64,000 nucleotides of DNA from Streptomyces tuirus (GTDB lineage Bacteria; Actinomycetota; Actinomycetes; Streptomycetales; Streptomycetaceae), in NCBI RefSeq assembly GCF_014701095.1, contig NZ_AP023439.1, positions 7,366,001 through 7,430,000 on the forward strand, read 5' to 3'. Both the position numbers and the translations under genes were made by a program. The notes under the pieces are model-generated. The model saw only the letters and a program-made list of their open reading frames with translations, was not told the DNA's origin and did no database searches. This document shows positions 41,838 through 50,212 of this stretch, one piece after another (the stretch's first letter is position 1; every line of letters starts with the position of its first letter).

Positions 41838-43160
41838 GTGAACCACTCCGTCCATGAGCAGCCTGCCGACGTCGTCGCCCGTCTGCGCGCCACCTTCCGC
41901 ACCGGCCGCACCAAGCCCGTCGAGTGGCGCACGGCCCAGCTGCGCCGGCTCCGCGACATGCTCACGGAGAACGGCGCGGACCTGGCCGCCGCCCTCCACA
42001 CCGACCTGGGCAAGAGCAGCGCCGAGGCCTACCGCACCGAGATCGACTTCACCGTCCGCGAGATCGACCACACCCTCGATCACCTCGCGGACTGGCTGCG
42101 CCCCGAGCCCGCCCCGACCCCGGCCCACCTCGGCGCGGACGTGACGGCCTGGACGCAGTACGACCCGCTCGGCGTCGTCCTCGTCATCGCGCCCTGGAAC
42201 TACCCGGCCCAGCTCCTGCTCGCCCCGATCGTCGGAGCCCTGGCCGCGGGCAACGCGGTGGTCGCCAAGCCGAGCGAGCTGGCCCCGGCCACCTCCGCCA
42301 CCGTAGCCCGGCTGCTGCCCGCGTACCTCGACACCGACGCGGTCGCCGTGGTGGAGGGCGGCGTTCCCGAGACCACGGCCCTGCTCGCGGAGCGCTTCGA
42401 CCACATCTTCTACACCGGCAACGGCACGGTCGGGCGTATCGTGCTGCGCGCCGCCGCTGAGTACCTCACCCCGGTCACCCTCGAACTGGGCGGCAAGTCG
42501 CCGGCGTTCGTCGACCGCGACACCGACCTGTCCGTCGTCGCGGACCGGCTGGCCCGGGGCAAGTTCCTCAACGCCGGGCAGACCTGCGTCGCCCCCGACT
42601 ACGTCCTGACCGATCCGGAGACCTCCGCGGCGCTGGAGCCGCTGCTCGCGGACGCCGTGGAGACGCTGTACGGCAGCGACCCCGCCGCCTCCGGCGAGTA
42701 CGGGCGGATCATCAACGAACGGCACTTCGACCGGCTCACCGGCCTGCTCGACTCCGGCCGCACCGTCGTGGGCGGCACGAGCGACCGGACGGCGAAGTAC
42801 CTCGCGCCCACCGTCCTCGCCGACGTCGACCCCGACGCGCCCGTCATGCGGGAGGAGATCTTCGGCCCCATCCTGCCGATCGTCACGGTCCCCGGCCTCG
42901 ACGAGGCGATCGACTTCATCAACGACCGGGACAAGCCGCTCGCCCTGTACGTCTTCACCGAGTCCGACGGGACGCGGCGCCGGTTCGCCACCGAGACCTC
43001 CTCGGGCGGCCTGGGCCACGGCCTCCCGCTCGCCCATCTCACCGTCTCCGACCTGCCGTTCGGCGGGGTGGGGGAGAGCGGCATGGGCAATTACCACGGC
43101 CGCTACTCCATCGAGACCTTCAGCCACCGTAAGGCGGTCCTGGACAAGCCGCTGCGCTGA
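41838..43160 (+). CDS. Aldehyde dehydrogenase family protein
   Basis: A 440-residue NAD(P)-dependent aldehyde dehydrogenase of the shorter, class 3-like type. Markers are VIAPWNYPAQL, NAVVAKPSE, VTLELGGKSP with the general-base Glu, NAGQTCVAPDY with the catalytic Cys, and EEIFGPILPI. The C-terminal part (LPFGGVGESGMGNYHG) is typical of fatty-aldehyde dehydrogenases acting on medium to long chains. It lies head to tail with gap (131 bp) and convergent to the fatty acid desaturase. Substrate not predictable. Confidence 0.94.
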   Translation: MNHSVHEQPADVVARLRATFRTGRTKPVEWRTAQLRRLRDMLTENGADLAAALHTDLGKSSAEAYRTEIDFTVREIDHTLDHLADWLRPEPAPTPAHLGADVTAWTQYDPLGVVLVIAPWNYPAQLLLAPIVGALAAGNAVVAKPSELAPATSATVARLLPAYLDTDAVAVVEGGVPETTALLAERFDHIFYTGNGTVGRIVLRAAAEYLTPVTLELGGKSPAFVDRDTDLSVVADRLARGKFLNAGQTCVAPDYVLTDPETSAALEPLLADAVETLYGSDPAASGEYGRIINERHFDRLTGLLDSGRTVVGGTSDRTAKYLAPTVLADVDPDAPVMREEIFGPILPIVTVPGLDEAIDFINDRDKPLALYVFTESDGTRRRFATETSSGGLGHGLPLAHLTVSDLPFGGVGESGMGNYHGRYSIETFSHRKAVLDKPLR

Positions 43161-43180
43161 CGACCACCGCAGGATCCGGC

Positions 43181-43223
43181 ACGGCCCGACCCCCGCGGAG
43201 CCGCCTGGTCGCGGCCGGGCCGT
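43181..43223. terminator. Possible terminator between convergent genes
   Basis: ACGGCCCG (43181-43188) pairs with CGGGCCGT (43216-43223) around a 27-nt loop with internal GC pairing, in the 71-bp gap between the aldehyde dehydrogenase and desaturase genes. Confidence 0.35.
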
Positions 43224-43231
43224 CCACCGGG

Positions 43232-44326
43232 TCAGCCCTCGGCCGGGCCGCGCAGCGGCTCGCCGACACTCCTGAGGTGGCGCAGCGCCTCCCGGTGCGA
43301 GGCGATCAGCCCCGTCCGGTGATACGGCACGCCCAGCTCCGCGCAGTACCGCTCGGTGATGACCTGCGCCCTGGCCAGTGCGGGTGTCGGCATGCTGGGG
43401 AAGAGATGGTGCTCGATCTGGTGGTTGAGCCCGCCCATGAATGCGTCGACCAGTGCGCCGCCCCGGACATTGCGCGAGGTGAGGACCTGGCGGCGCAGGA
43501 AGTCCAGTCGGGTCCCCTCCTCGATCATCGGCATCCCCTTGTGGTTGGGCGCGAACACCGAACCGAGGTAGATGCCGAACAGGCCCTGGTGGACAGCCAG
43601 GAAGAGCAGCGCCTTGGCGGGGGACAGGACTGCGAACAGGCCGCCGAAGTACAGCACGAAGTGGGTCACGAGCAGCGTGCACTCCAGCGCGGGCCTCTTC
43701 ACCGACGGACTCTTGAGAGCGCGGAAGCTGCTGAAGCTCAGATTCAAGCCTTCCAGGGTCAACAGCGGGAAGAAGAGCGCGGCCTGATGCTTTCCGATGA
43801 AACGCGGCAAACCCCTGGCCTTGCGCGCCTGCCGGCGCGACCACACGAGAATGTCCGGCGAGACGTCCGGGTCCTTTCCCTCGTGATTGGGATTCGCGTG
43901 ATGCCGGGTGTGCTTGTTCATCCACCACCCGTAACTCATGCCCAGCAACAGGTCGGCGACCAGCAGCCCCCCTGCCTCGCTGGGCCGCCGACGGGAAAAG
44001 ACCTGCCGGTGAGCGAGGTCGTGCGCAGCCAGTCCGAGCTGGCCGAAGACCACGGCCAGAGCGACGGCGACGAACAGCTGGCCCCAGCTGTCCCCCAGGG
44101 CGAGAAAAGCACCGACACACCCCGCGAGAGCGAGGGCCACCAGTCCGAAACGGACCGTGTAATACAAAGGGCGGCGCCGGAGAAGCCCGGCCTCGGCCAT
44201 ACGCCGGGACAATTCGGAAAAGTCACTTCCCCTGTTGTCGCTTCCCCTCTTGTCCCTTCCCCTGTTCTTCTCCTGCCGTTCTCTTTGCGTCGACGGGTCC
44301 ACCGGAAGCGCCATGGAATTGGTCAT
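43232..44326 (-). CDS. Fatty acid desaturase (membrane di-iron, acyl-CoA/lipid type)
   Basis: A ~364-residue membrane protein with the three histidine boxes of the di-iron desaturases: HDLAHR, HTRHHANP and HQIEHHLFP. Hydrophobic pairs precede the first box (LVALALAGCVGAFLALG, LFVAVALAVVFGQLGLA) and lie in the middle. The QIEHH form of the third box is that of front-end and delta-6-like desaturases, also found in actinobacterial DesA3-like enzymes. It introduces a double bond into a membrane fatty acid. Start uncertain: ATGs at 44347, 44326 and 44314 are all in frame and none has a good binding site. Its 5' end overlaps the 3' end of the hydrolase frame by ~100 bp. Confidence 0.92.
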   Translation of the reverse strand: MTNSMALPVDPSTQRERQEKNRGRDKRGSDNRGSDFSELSRRMAEAGLLRRRPLYYTVRFGLVALALAGCVGAFLALGDSWGQLFVAVALAVVFGQLGLAAHDLAHRQVFSRRRPSEAGGLLVADLLLGMSYGWWMNKHTRHHANPNHEGKDPDVSPDILVWSRRQARKARGLPRFIGKHQAALFFPLLTLEGLNLSFSSFRALKSPSVKRPALECTLLVTHFVLYFGGLFAVLSPAKALLFLAVHQGLFGIYLGSVFAPNHKGMPMIEEGTRLDFLRRQVLTSRNVRGGALVDAFMGGLNHQIEHHLFPSMPTPALARAQVITERYCAELGVPYHRTGLIASHREALRHLRSVGEPLRGPAEG

Positions 44327-45956
44327 GCGGCTCAGTATCCGGATCATTCTCCGGCGGCAGAATGGCGTTCACCCCCTGAACGAGGTGGAGTTGGCTCCAC
44401 CATCCTTCGGGGGGAACACCGCAGCCGGGGGGGCAGCCGGTCAGGTGACCGACCACCGAGCGCATCGCATGCCGCAGGGCAGGAAGCGTCTCCTCCGGCG
44501 GGTCGATCGTTTCGAACCCATGGTGGCCGTTGGGGACATCGACCAACTCGAGTCGCGCTGCGCAGCCCTTGGCCGCGGTCACGAACGCATCGACGGTCGC
44601 GGCGATCTCGGGTGCCTCTCGCCCGGCCCGCAGGAGGACCACGAGCAGGGAGCCCGCCTGATCGACCGCCCCCGCGGGGTGAAAGCGGCTGCCGGACATC
44701 CCCCAGGCGGGAAGGGGAGCCAAGATGGGGTAGGACGCGGCCAGGCAGCGCAGCCAGGCGGGAGGCCGGGCCAGCCAGTCCGTGGTGAGAAGACCGCCGC
44801 CGGAGAAGAACCACAGGGCGATCCGGTCTGCGTCCACCCGGGCGTCGGCCCGCACCAGTTCCACCGCGGCGGCGACGTCCTCGGCGGCGCGGTCATAGTC
44901 CGAGAGGTCATGGAGCCGGTGGTCGAGAGTCACGCCCACCATGCCCTCGGTGGCGGCCAGGCGGGCATGGCCCACCAGGGTCGGCCACTCCCGCGGACGC
45001 GGGCGCGCTCCGGCGGGCACCGGTCCGCCGTGCACGAAGACCACGGCCGGTCGCGGGCCTTCGCCGTCGGGGACGTACAGATCGACCTGCCCTTGGCGGT
45101 CGCGAGGCAGCTCGGGCAATTCCAGCGGGAACGGGCGCAGATGGGCAGGTGCCGATGCCTCGCCGCCGGCCGGCCGCAGGCGGTGCCCCTCACCGGCGGC
45201 GGCCCGCAGCAGCGCCTCCGCCAGCGCGTCGGGGCAGGACAGCATCGGCCAGTGCCCGGTGGGCAGTTCGAAGAAGCTGACCTGAGGTTCGGTGAGGACC
45301 GCCAGTGAGGGGTCGCCGAAGTCGACGAGCCGTTGCACCAGGTCGATGGTCGCGCCGTTCCCGGCGCACAGCACGCCGGTGACGGGAACCGAGGCCACCG
45401 CTCCGCTCAGTCGCAGCGGCTGAAACAGGGTGCCCAGCGGTTGCGGCACTGCGGAGGCGGTCAGCCGCTCCAGCGCCGCCTCGCCGACACCGGCGGTACT
45501 GCCCCAGCGTCCCCACTCGTCATGGGCCGGTGGCGCCAGCACGCCCTCGCGCTCACCCGCCTCGGCTCGTCCGGCCAGCTGCGCGCGCAGGGCCTGGTCC
45601 GGTACGGCGGCCAGCGGCGGAACACCGTTCTGCGGCATCCCGCAGTCCAGGTACACGACGCGTGCGATGCGCTCCGCCCGCCGGTCGGCGGCGCCGAGCA
45701 CCGGGTGGATCCCGTAGTCGTGACCGACGAGCACGATGTCCGGCCCGGATGCGGCGTCCACCGCGTCGATCGCCGCGATCACATCCTCGATGTGCGTCTC
45801 CAGACCGACGTGCGCCGGCGCGGCGGGCCTGGCCGGGTCGATGCCCGTCAGCGGGACCGCGTGCGCCGCGCCGCCCGCCGCGACCAGCCGCTCGGCCGTC
45901 TCCTGCCAGACATGGGCCCCGGTGAACACACCCGCCACCATGATGAACACCTGCAC
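44223..45956 (-). CDS. Tandem alpha/beta-hydrolase fusion protein
   Basis: A 577-residue frame with two alpha/beta-hydrolase domains. Residues ~1-245 resemble small esterases (VFIMVAGVFTGAHVW, VLVGHDYGIHPVLGAADRRA), but the nucleophile elbow has Asp80 (GHDYG) where most relatives have Ser. Residues ~265-510 form a second hydrolase with oxyanion-hole VVFVHGG, elbow FFSGGG and NGHHGFE histidine. The last ~60 residues are charged low complexity (GEEQGKGQEGKRQQGK) and overlap the desaturase start, so the frame may be extended by a late frameshift. Transcription starts from a MerR-type promoter (19-bp spacer) next to a divergent MerR gene, so it is likely induced by that regulator's ligand. Confidence 0.83.
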   Translation of the reverse strand: MQVFIMVAGVFTGAHVWQETAERLVAAGGAAHAVPLTGIDPARPAAPAHVGLETHIEDVIAAIDAVDAASGPDIVLVGHDYGIHPVLGAADRRAERIARVVYLDCGMPQNGVPPLAAVPDQALRAQLAGRAEAGEREGVLAPPAHDEWGRWGSTAGVGEAALERLTASAVPQPLGTLFQPLRLSGAVASVPVTGVLCAGNGATIDLVQRLVDFGDPSLAVLTEPQVSFFELPTGHWPMLSCPDALAEALLRAAAGEGHRLRPAGGEASAPAHLRPFPLELPELPRDRQGQVDLYVPDGEGPRPAVVFVHGGPVPAGARPRPREWPTLVGHARLAATEGMVGVTLDHRLHDLSDYDRAAEDVAAAVELVRADARVDADRIALWFFSGGGLLTTDWLARPPAWLRCLAASYPILAPLPAWGMSGSRFHPAGAVDQAGSLLVVLLRAGREAPEIAATVDAFVTAAKGCAARLELVDVPNGHHGFETIDPPEETLPALRHAMRSVVGHLTGCPPGCGVPPEGWWSQLHLVQGVNAILPPENDPDTEPHDQFHGASGGPVDAKRTAGEEQGKGQEGKRQQGK

Positions 45957-46051
45957 AAAGGCCTCCCCGGACTCGTCCCATGACGGCGCGCCGGTCGCGT
46001 ACGCCGTCCTCCGCGGTCGTCCACGGCACCTGCCGTTCCCCGCGCCCCGGT

Positions 46052-46082
46052 ACCGTAGGAACTCCCCTTAAGGGAGGTTCAA
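46052..46082 (-). promoter_or_regulatory. MerR-type promoter with 19-bp spacer for the hydrolase gene
   Basis: On the minus strand, -35 TTGAAC (46077-46082) and -10 TACGGT (46052-46057) are separated by exactly 19 bp, which contain the dyad CTCCCTTAAGGGGAG. An over-long spacer with a central palindrome is the hallmark of promoters twisted into activity by MerR proteins, and a MerR gene starts 22 bp away. Confidence 0.75.
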
Positions 46083-46103
46083 CTGTCCGCGCCACACGAG
46101 CCG

Positions 46104-47027
46104 TTGTGGAGCATCGGGGAGCTCGCCGAGCGCGCCGGTGCCACGGTGAAGACCGTCCGCTTCTACTCCGACCAAGGCCTGCTGCCCGAAGCCGCCCGCA
46201 GCAGTGGCGGACACCGCCGCTACGGACCCCAGGCACTGGAAAGACTGCAGCTGATCCGCTCCCTGCGCACCCTCGACCTGCCCCTGCCCCAGGTACGCCG
46301 CATCCTCGAGGACGAAGACGCAGCCGGCGATGCGCTCGAGGACGCCGTCGACAGCCGCCTGCGCGAGCTCGGCGGTGAGCTGAAGGCCCTGCGCTGGCGG
46401 GAAGCGGCACTCCACCTGGTGCGGGACTGCCCTCCGGCCCAGCGCGCCGGCCGGCTGAGGCTGCTCGGCACGCTGGAGACCCCGCCGAGCACCGCACCAC
46501 TGGCCAGGTTCTGGCGCACCTGGCTGCCACCACGTATGCCGCGCCGGTCTACCGCGGCATTCCTGGAGGTGGCCGTCCCGCGGCCGCCCGACGAACCGCA
46601 CCCGTCCCAGGCACTCGCCTTCGCGCAGCTCCACGCGATGACGACGGCTCCCTGTCCGGGCAGTCGGCAGCCCCAGCCGGACGTGCACCGAGTAGCGGGA
46701 GCCGACGGCGCGGCCCTGCTGTACGAGGGCCTTGTCGAAGCATTCGAACTCGCTGCCCCACACCTGCGCAGAGCACGTGACCCGCAGCCGGGCGAGGCCC
46801 TGGACGCCTATGTCGCGGCCTACGCGAGCGCATACCGCAGCCGCGACACCCATGATTTCCGCCGCCTGCTCGCCGCCCGGCTGTCGGCCGATCCGCGCCT
46901 GGACCGCTACTGGGAACTCACCGCCGTCGTCCTGACCCCGCCGGGCAGCAGCCCGCAGCCGACCCCGGGCACGGCGGACGACTGGCTGCGCGCGGCACTG
47001 CGACGGGACAACGCCGAAGCGGCGTGA
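46104..47027 (+). CDS. MerR-family transcriptional regulator with ligand domain
   Basis: A 307-residue regulator. The N-terminal winged helix is typical (SIGELAERAGATVKTVRFYS, GGHRRYGPQALERLQLI) with a coiled-coil dimer helix after it. The ~200-residue C-terminal domain, helical with LVEAFELAAPHLRRA and AYASAYRSRDTHDF, is a variable ligand-binding region. The start is TTG at 46104. It is divergent from the hydrolase gene across a MerR-type promoter, so it probably activates that gene and represses itself. Confidence 0.88.
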   Translation: MWSIGELAERAGATVKTVRFYSDQGLLPEAARSSGGHRRYGPQALERLQLIRSLRTLDLPLPQVRRILEDEDAAGDALEDAVDSRLRELGGELKALRWREAALHLVRDCPPAQRAGRLRLLGTLETPPSTAPLARFWRTWLPPRMPRRSTAAFLEVAVPRPPDEPHPSQALAFAQLHAMTTAPCPGSRQPQPDVHRVAGADGAALLYEGLVEAFELAAPHLRRARDPQPGEALDAYVAAYASAYRSRDTHDFRRLLAARLSADPRLDRYWELTAVVLTPPGSSPQPTPGTADDWLRAALRRDNAEAA

Positions 47028-47084
47028 CGGGAGGATCCGCGACAGGCTGCCCCTGTCGGTCACGGACGTTGCGGGGGTGGCAGG

Positions 47085-47474
47085 TTACGCCCGGCGAGTC
47101 GTCGTACCGGGCACCGCACACGCCGCCGTCCCACCTGGCAGCCGCCCGCGGTTGTCGGCCACGAGTCGGTACACGCCGTGGGCGACCCAGCGCACGGGCG
47201 GCAGGGTGAGCACCGCTCCCCACATGGTCCAAAGGCCGCCCGCGCTCAGCAGGACTTTCGCCACGGCCTGCGCACCGCCGTACACCCGTCCCGTGGGTGT
47301 CACCCACAGGGCCTCGTAGCAGGCCCGCTCCTCAGTGACGCCGAGCGACACGAGGTCCGCGTGCTGCCATGCCACGGCCTCGCACCGGGGCCGCACCAGA
47401 CGGCGGGCGAGGTCCACCGACGTGGTGCAGAAGCCGCAGTCTCCGTCGAAGATCAGTACTGGTCGCTTGCGCAC
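47085..47474 (-). CDS. DCC-family thiol-disulfide oxidoreductase-like protein (DUF393)
   Basis: A 129-residue protein with the family start PVLIFDGDCGFCTTSVDLAR carrying the CxxC of the DxDCxxC motif, the EALWVTPTGRVYGGAQAV middle and VRWVAHGVYRLVADNR end. DCC proteins have a thioredoxin-like fold; the physiological partner is unknown. The GTG at 47474 is taken because the fold starts there, though GGAGG is very close. The frame reaches 47567. Confidence 0.88.
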   Translation of the reverse strand: MRKRPVLIFDGDCGFCTTSVDLARRLVRPRCEAVAWQHADLVSLGVTEERACYEALWVTPTGRVYGGAQAVAKVLLSAGGLWTMWGAVLTLPPVRWVAHGVYRLVADNRGRLPGGTAACAVPGTTTRRA

Positions 47475-47621
47475 ACCTCCATCGTGCCGCACCCGGGGCG
47501 GATCCGCCCCGGCAGGAGGCGGTGGGGAGGTGCCCCGATGGTGGAACTGATCACGGGTGGGCAACACTTGGTCCTGGGAAGCCTTCTCGGGGAAGGCCCG
47601 GGGGAGAGGCGGTGACGACTA

Positions 47622-47834
47622 GTGGGTGAGCAAGGTGGCCGCGACTGGGTGTGCATGACTCCGGACGACTTCGACCGTGACGCGCCGCCTCGCCCGGAGG
47701 TGGACGGACGGATCCCCGCCGAACTGGACGAGTGCGGTACGGCTCCGCTCTTCGGCGACGATCCGGTTCCGGCGAGAACGGACGGGCCCACGTCGCGACG
47801 CGTCCAACGTGGGTATCAGGGGCGGTTGTTCTAG
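47622..47834 (+). CDS. Small hypothetical protein
   Basis: A 70-residue, acidic and Pro-rich frame (TPDDFDRDAPPRPEVDG, ELDECGTAPLFGDDPVPAR) starting at GTG 47622, with a second possible start at ATG 47655. GC3 pattern is compatible with coding, but there is no recognised domain or strong ribosome binding site. Confidence 0.4.
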   Translation: MGEQGGRDWVCMTPDDFDRDAPPRPEVDGRIPAELDECGTAPLFGDDPVPARTDGPTSRRVQRGYQGRLF

Positions 47835-48613
47835 GAGACCGGTCTTGTGGTCACCGCCGGCGTGCCCGATGTCGTGGGTCGCCGTACGACCAGGTGGCTC
47901 ACCTCGTACGACATCTCGGTCGTCTCCGGCTGGGGTGGCGGGTGGTAACGCCCGGCGCACACGGAGAGGTTGACGATGAGGTAGGCATACCAAGTGCGGC
48001 CCACGCCGCGTCCGTCGGCGAAGATCCTCGTGCCGTTGAGCCACCATTCCACCGACCGGGAGCCGAACACGGTGCGCAGGTCCACCTGGGCGCCCGGCCG
48101 GACCGCCTCGTCGTGGTGGTAACGGTTCGTGCCGCGGACGTGGTTGGTGAATTCGAGGAGGTCCGGGTTGTCCGGGTGGTACTCGAAGATGTCGATCTCC
48201 TGGTCGCCGTCCCGCCAGGTCCAGATCGCCGGCCAGGCGCCGATCTCCTTCGGAAGCCGCACCCGGGCTTCCAGGATGTCCCCGGGGCGGACGGTGAATC
48301 CCTCCTCGCTGCCCTCGGTGGTGAGCAGCCCGGTGTTCCACCGGCCGTCCGGCCGTCGCCTGGCGCGGAAGACGCCCGACCGGCTGTACGCGGCGTCGGA
48401 GACCAAGTGGTCGAGCTTGTCGTCGCGCGGATTGACCGGGCCTCCGCCGGGATAGGCCCATGAACGGCCCGCGACCCACTGGGTGGTGGAGGTGAAGTCG
48501 GCCGTGAAGACGACCGGGGCGCGAAGTGGTGGGCCGAGAGCCGGAACCGGGCTGTCCGGTAAGGGTTCGTTCATGCCGAATGTCTCACCGGCTGGTGGCC
48601 GACTATGCATCAT
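47831..48613 (-). CDS. GH16-like beta-glucanase/concanavalin-fold protein
   Basis: A 260-residue protein with a GH16-type jelly roll. The catalytic signature ExDxxE appears as EIDIFE in WTWRDGDQEIDIFEYH. Flanking segments (RRRPDGRWNTGLLTTEGS, WWLNGTRIFADG, YLIVNLSVCAGRY) match the family of laminarinases and licheninases. There is no signal peptide, which is unusual for a GH16 enzyme and may mean loss of the leader, a missed start, or a non-classical location. The ATG at 48613 has GGAG 7 nt upstream; an ATG at 48574 is an alternative. Confidence 0.8.
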   Translation of the reverse strand: MMHSRPPAGETFGMNEPLPDSPVPALGPPLRAPVVFTADFTSTTQWVAGRSWAYPGGGPVNPRDDKLDHLVSDAAYSRSGVFRARRRPDGRWNTGLLTTEGSEEGFTVRPGDILEARVRLPKEIGAWPAIWTWRDGDQEIDIFEYHPDNPDLLEFTNHVRGTNRYHHDEAVRPGAQVDLRTVFGSRSVEWWLNGTRIFADGRGVGRTWYAYLIVNLSVCAGRYHPPPQPETTEMSYEVSHLVVRRPTTSGTPAVTTRPVS

Positions 48614-48802
48614 GGCCACTCTCCACGGCATCCCTTGACCCTTGCGGGTGAAGCAGGCACCCGGGGAGGTGGTACCGGTCAACTCAACATCGACGCGGCG
48701 CGCGGCTACGCGGTGGCCACCATCGACGCCGCCGGGTGCGGTGGCCGCCCCCTGTCCGCCGCGGAAGGCCCGGTCGGGTACTCCGGGGATGGACCGCCCC
48801 CG

Positions 48803-48925
48803 GTGTCCGGCTGGCGGTGGTCGAGCCGCGCATCGCGGCCGCGGGCTTCTTCGCCGGTGGCTTCGTGCCCTGTGCCGAGCGGGAGCAGGCCCGGCAGGTT
48901 CCATTCCGCGCCGAAGACGCCGGTG
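48803..48925 (+). pseudogene. Short remnant resembling an alpha/beta hydrolase
   Basis: In one frame the segment reads VRLAVVEPRIAAAGFFAGGF, close to the strand after the nucleophile elbow in dienelactone-hydrolase-like esterases. It is in a 318-bp gap with no other gene, and homology fades on both sides. Likely a deletion remnant. Confidence 0.3.
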
Positions 48926-48931
48926 GAGGAC

Positions 48932-49906
48932 TCAGCGCCAGTCGTCGATCACGTAGGCGTCCGGGTGGCTGTAGCCGGGTTCGTTCGGCTTGTGCATGGT
49001 CACGCCTTGCAGCCAGGTACGGAAGCCGCGGTCGGCCATGCGCCGGTACGCGTCCTGGCGGGCCAGGTTCACTCCGGCGTCCAGTTGTCCCAGGCCCTTC
49101 TCGGTGGCCAGCTGCTCGCACGCGTCCAGCAGTCGTTCGAACCGCTCCCCGGCGTCCGGGCCCGGCCGCACGGCACCGAACTTCACGAAGCACACGTCCT
49201 CACCGGCCTCCGATCCCGCTCCGCAGTGGCAGACGGCCAGACCGTCCAGGTCGGAGTCGGTGCCCTCGAGGAGGATGGTGTCCCCGAGCTCCTGGGCCTG
49301 CGTCGCCACGATCTCCCGCTCCAGGCTCAGGCCCTCGTGCACGGCCCCCGTCAGTGCGCGCGCGAGCCTGAGTGCGTCGGGCCGCTCGGCGGCGGTCAGC
49401 TCGCCGTACAGCACGCGGCCGGGGGCTGCGGCACCGCCGGCGACCTGCTTCTTCATGATGGCTGTGAGGAATCGGGGCCAGAAGCCGTACCGGCGGTAGA
49501 GCTCGAGGTGCTTGGGGCTGTGCGAGAAGGTGAACAGGCCGAGGTGGCGGTTCTCCCAGGTGTCGAAGCAGGCCATGACCGGATCCATGAGCCGTCTGCC
49601 GATGCCCTGGTCCCACAGATCCGGATGTACGGTCAGCGGGCCGAAGAACCCGACGCTGCCCCAGTCGGCGGCGAAGTTCGATCCGACGACTTCGCCCTCG
49701 ACGGTCGCTGCGAAGGCCGCGTGCGGATCCGCAGCCCAGCGGGTGCGGACGTAGTCGGCCGTCCCGAAGAACGTCTCCGGCTCAGGGGCTCCGAGGAAGG
49801 TCCCGAAGGCGACCCTGAAGATCTCGTCGGCCCGGTCCAGGTCAGGCTCGACCAGCGGGCGGACGGACACCGGGGCTGCGACACTCGTGCGTTTCGCTGC
49901 GGGCAT
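48932..49906 (-). CDS. GNAT-family N-acetyltransferase
   Basis: A 324-residue protein of the GNAT superfamily. The N-terminal half has the acetyl-CoA site (VHPDLWDQGIGRRLMDPVM, R/Q-x-x-G-x-G/A-like QGIGRR) and LGLFTFSHSPKHLELYRRYGF. The C-terminal half (VKFGAVRPGPDAGERFERLL, QLDAGVNLARQDAYRRMADRGF) looks like a second, less conserved GNAT fold, so this is probably a tandem GNAT protein. AAGGGAGAG precedes the ATG at 49906. Substrate unknown. Confidence 0.88.
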   Translation of the reverse strand: MPAAKRTSVAAPVSVRPLVEPDLDRADEIFRVAFGTFLGAPEPETFFGTADYVRTRWAADPHAAFAATVEGEVVGSNFAADWGSVGFFGPLTVHPDLWDQGIGRRLMDPVMACFDTWENRHLGLFTFSHSPKHLELYRRYGFWPRFLTAIMKKQVAGGAAAPGRVLYGELTAAERPDALRLARALTGAVHEGLSLEREIVATQAQELGDTILLEGTDSDLDGLAVCHCGAGSEAGEDVCFVKFGAVRPGPDAGERFERLLDACEQLATEKGLGQLDAGVNLARQDAYRRMADRGFRTWLQGVTMHKPNEPGYSHPDAYVIDDWR

Positions 49907-50212
49907 GATCGCTCTCCCTTCCGCCCCAGTTCCATCGCACCACGGACGTGGCCCGCGGGCGAAACGGGAGATCCCGCGGTAGCTGAGGGGTCGAGGTGCG
50001 CCGGGGCCACGAGAACGCAGGACTAACCCGGGGGAGCCCGCTGAGATCGGAGTGGAGGAGGAAGGGAGCAAGGTCACAAAAGCATATCGGGCATTTGGCG
50101 CTTGGATCTTCACGGGAGGATCACAAGGTGGCTAAGTTGGTCACTGTCTGCACGAGTTCCATCGATCGGCAGGTGGCCTTGTGCACGCTCGGATGAAAGG
50201 AGCGCTTATTTC
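49907..50212. other. Gene-free region upstream of the NlpC/P60 gene
   Basis: About 306 bp with no convincing gene. It should carry the NlpC/P60 promoter. I looked for a c-di-AMP (ydaO) riboswitch, often found before such genes in Streptomyces, and do not see its core. Confidence 0.4.

Noticed and set aside
49940..50200. Possible c-di-AMP (ydaO) riboswitch before the NlpC/P60 gene
   Set aside because: A GGTAGCTGAGG stretch caught the eye, but the conserved CCGACAGCTAACC-like core and its pairing arms are missing.
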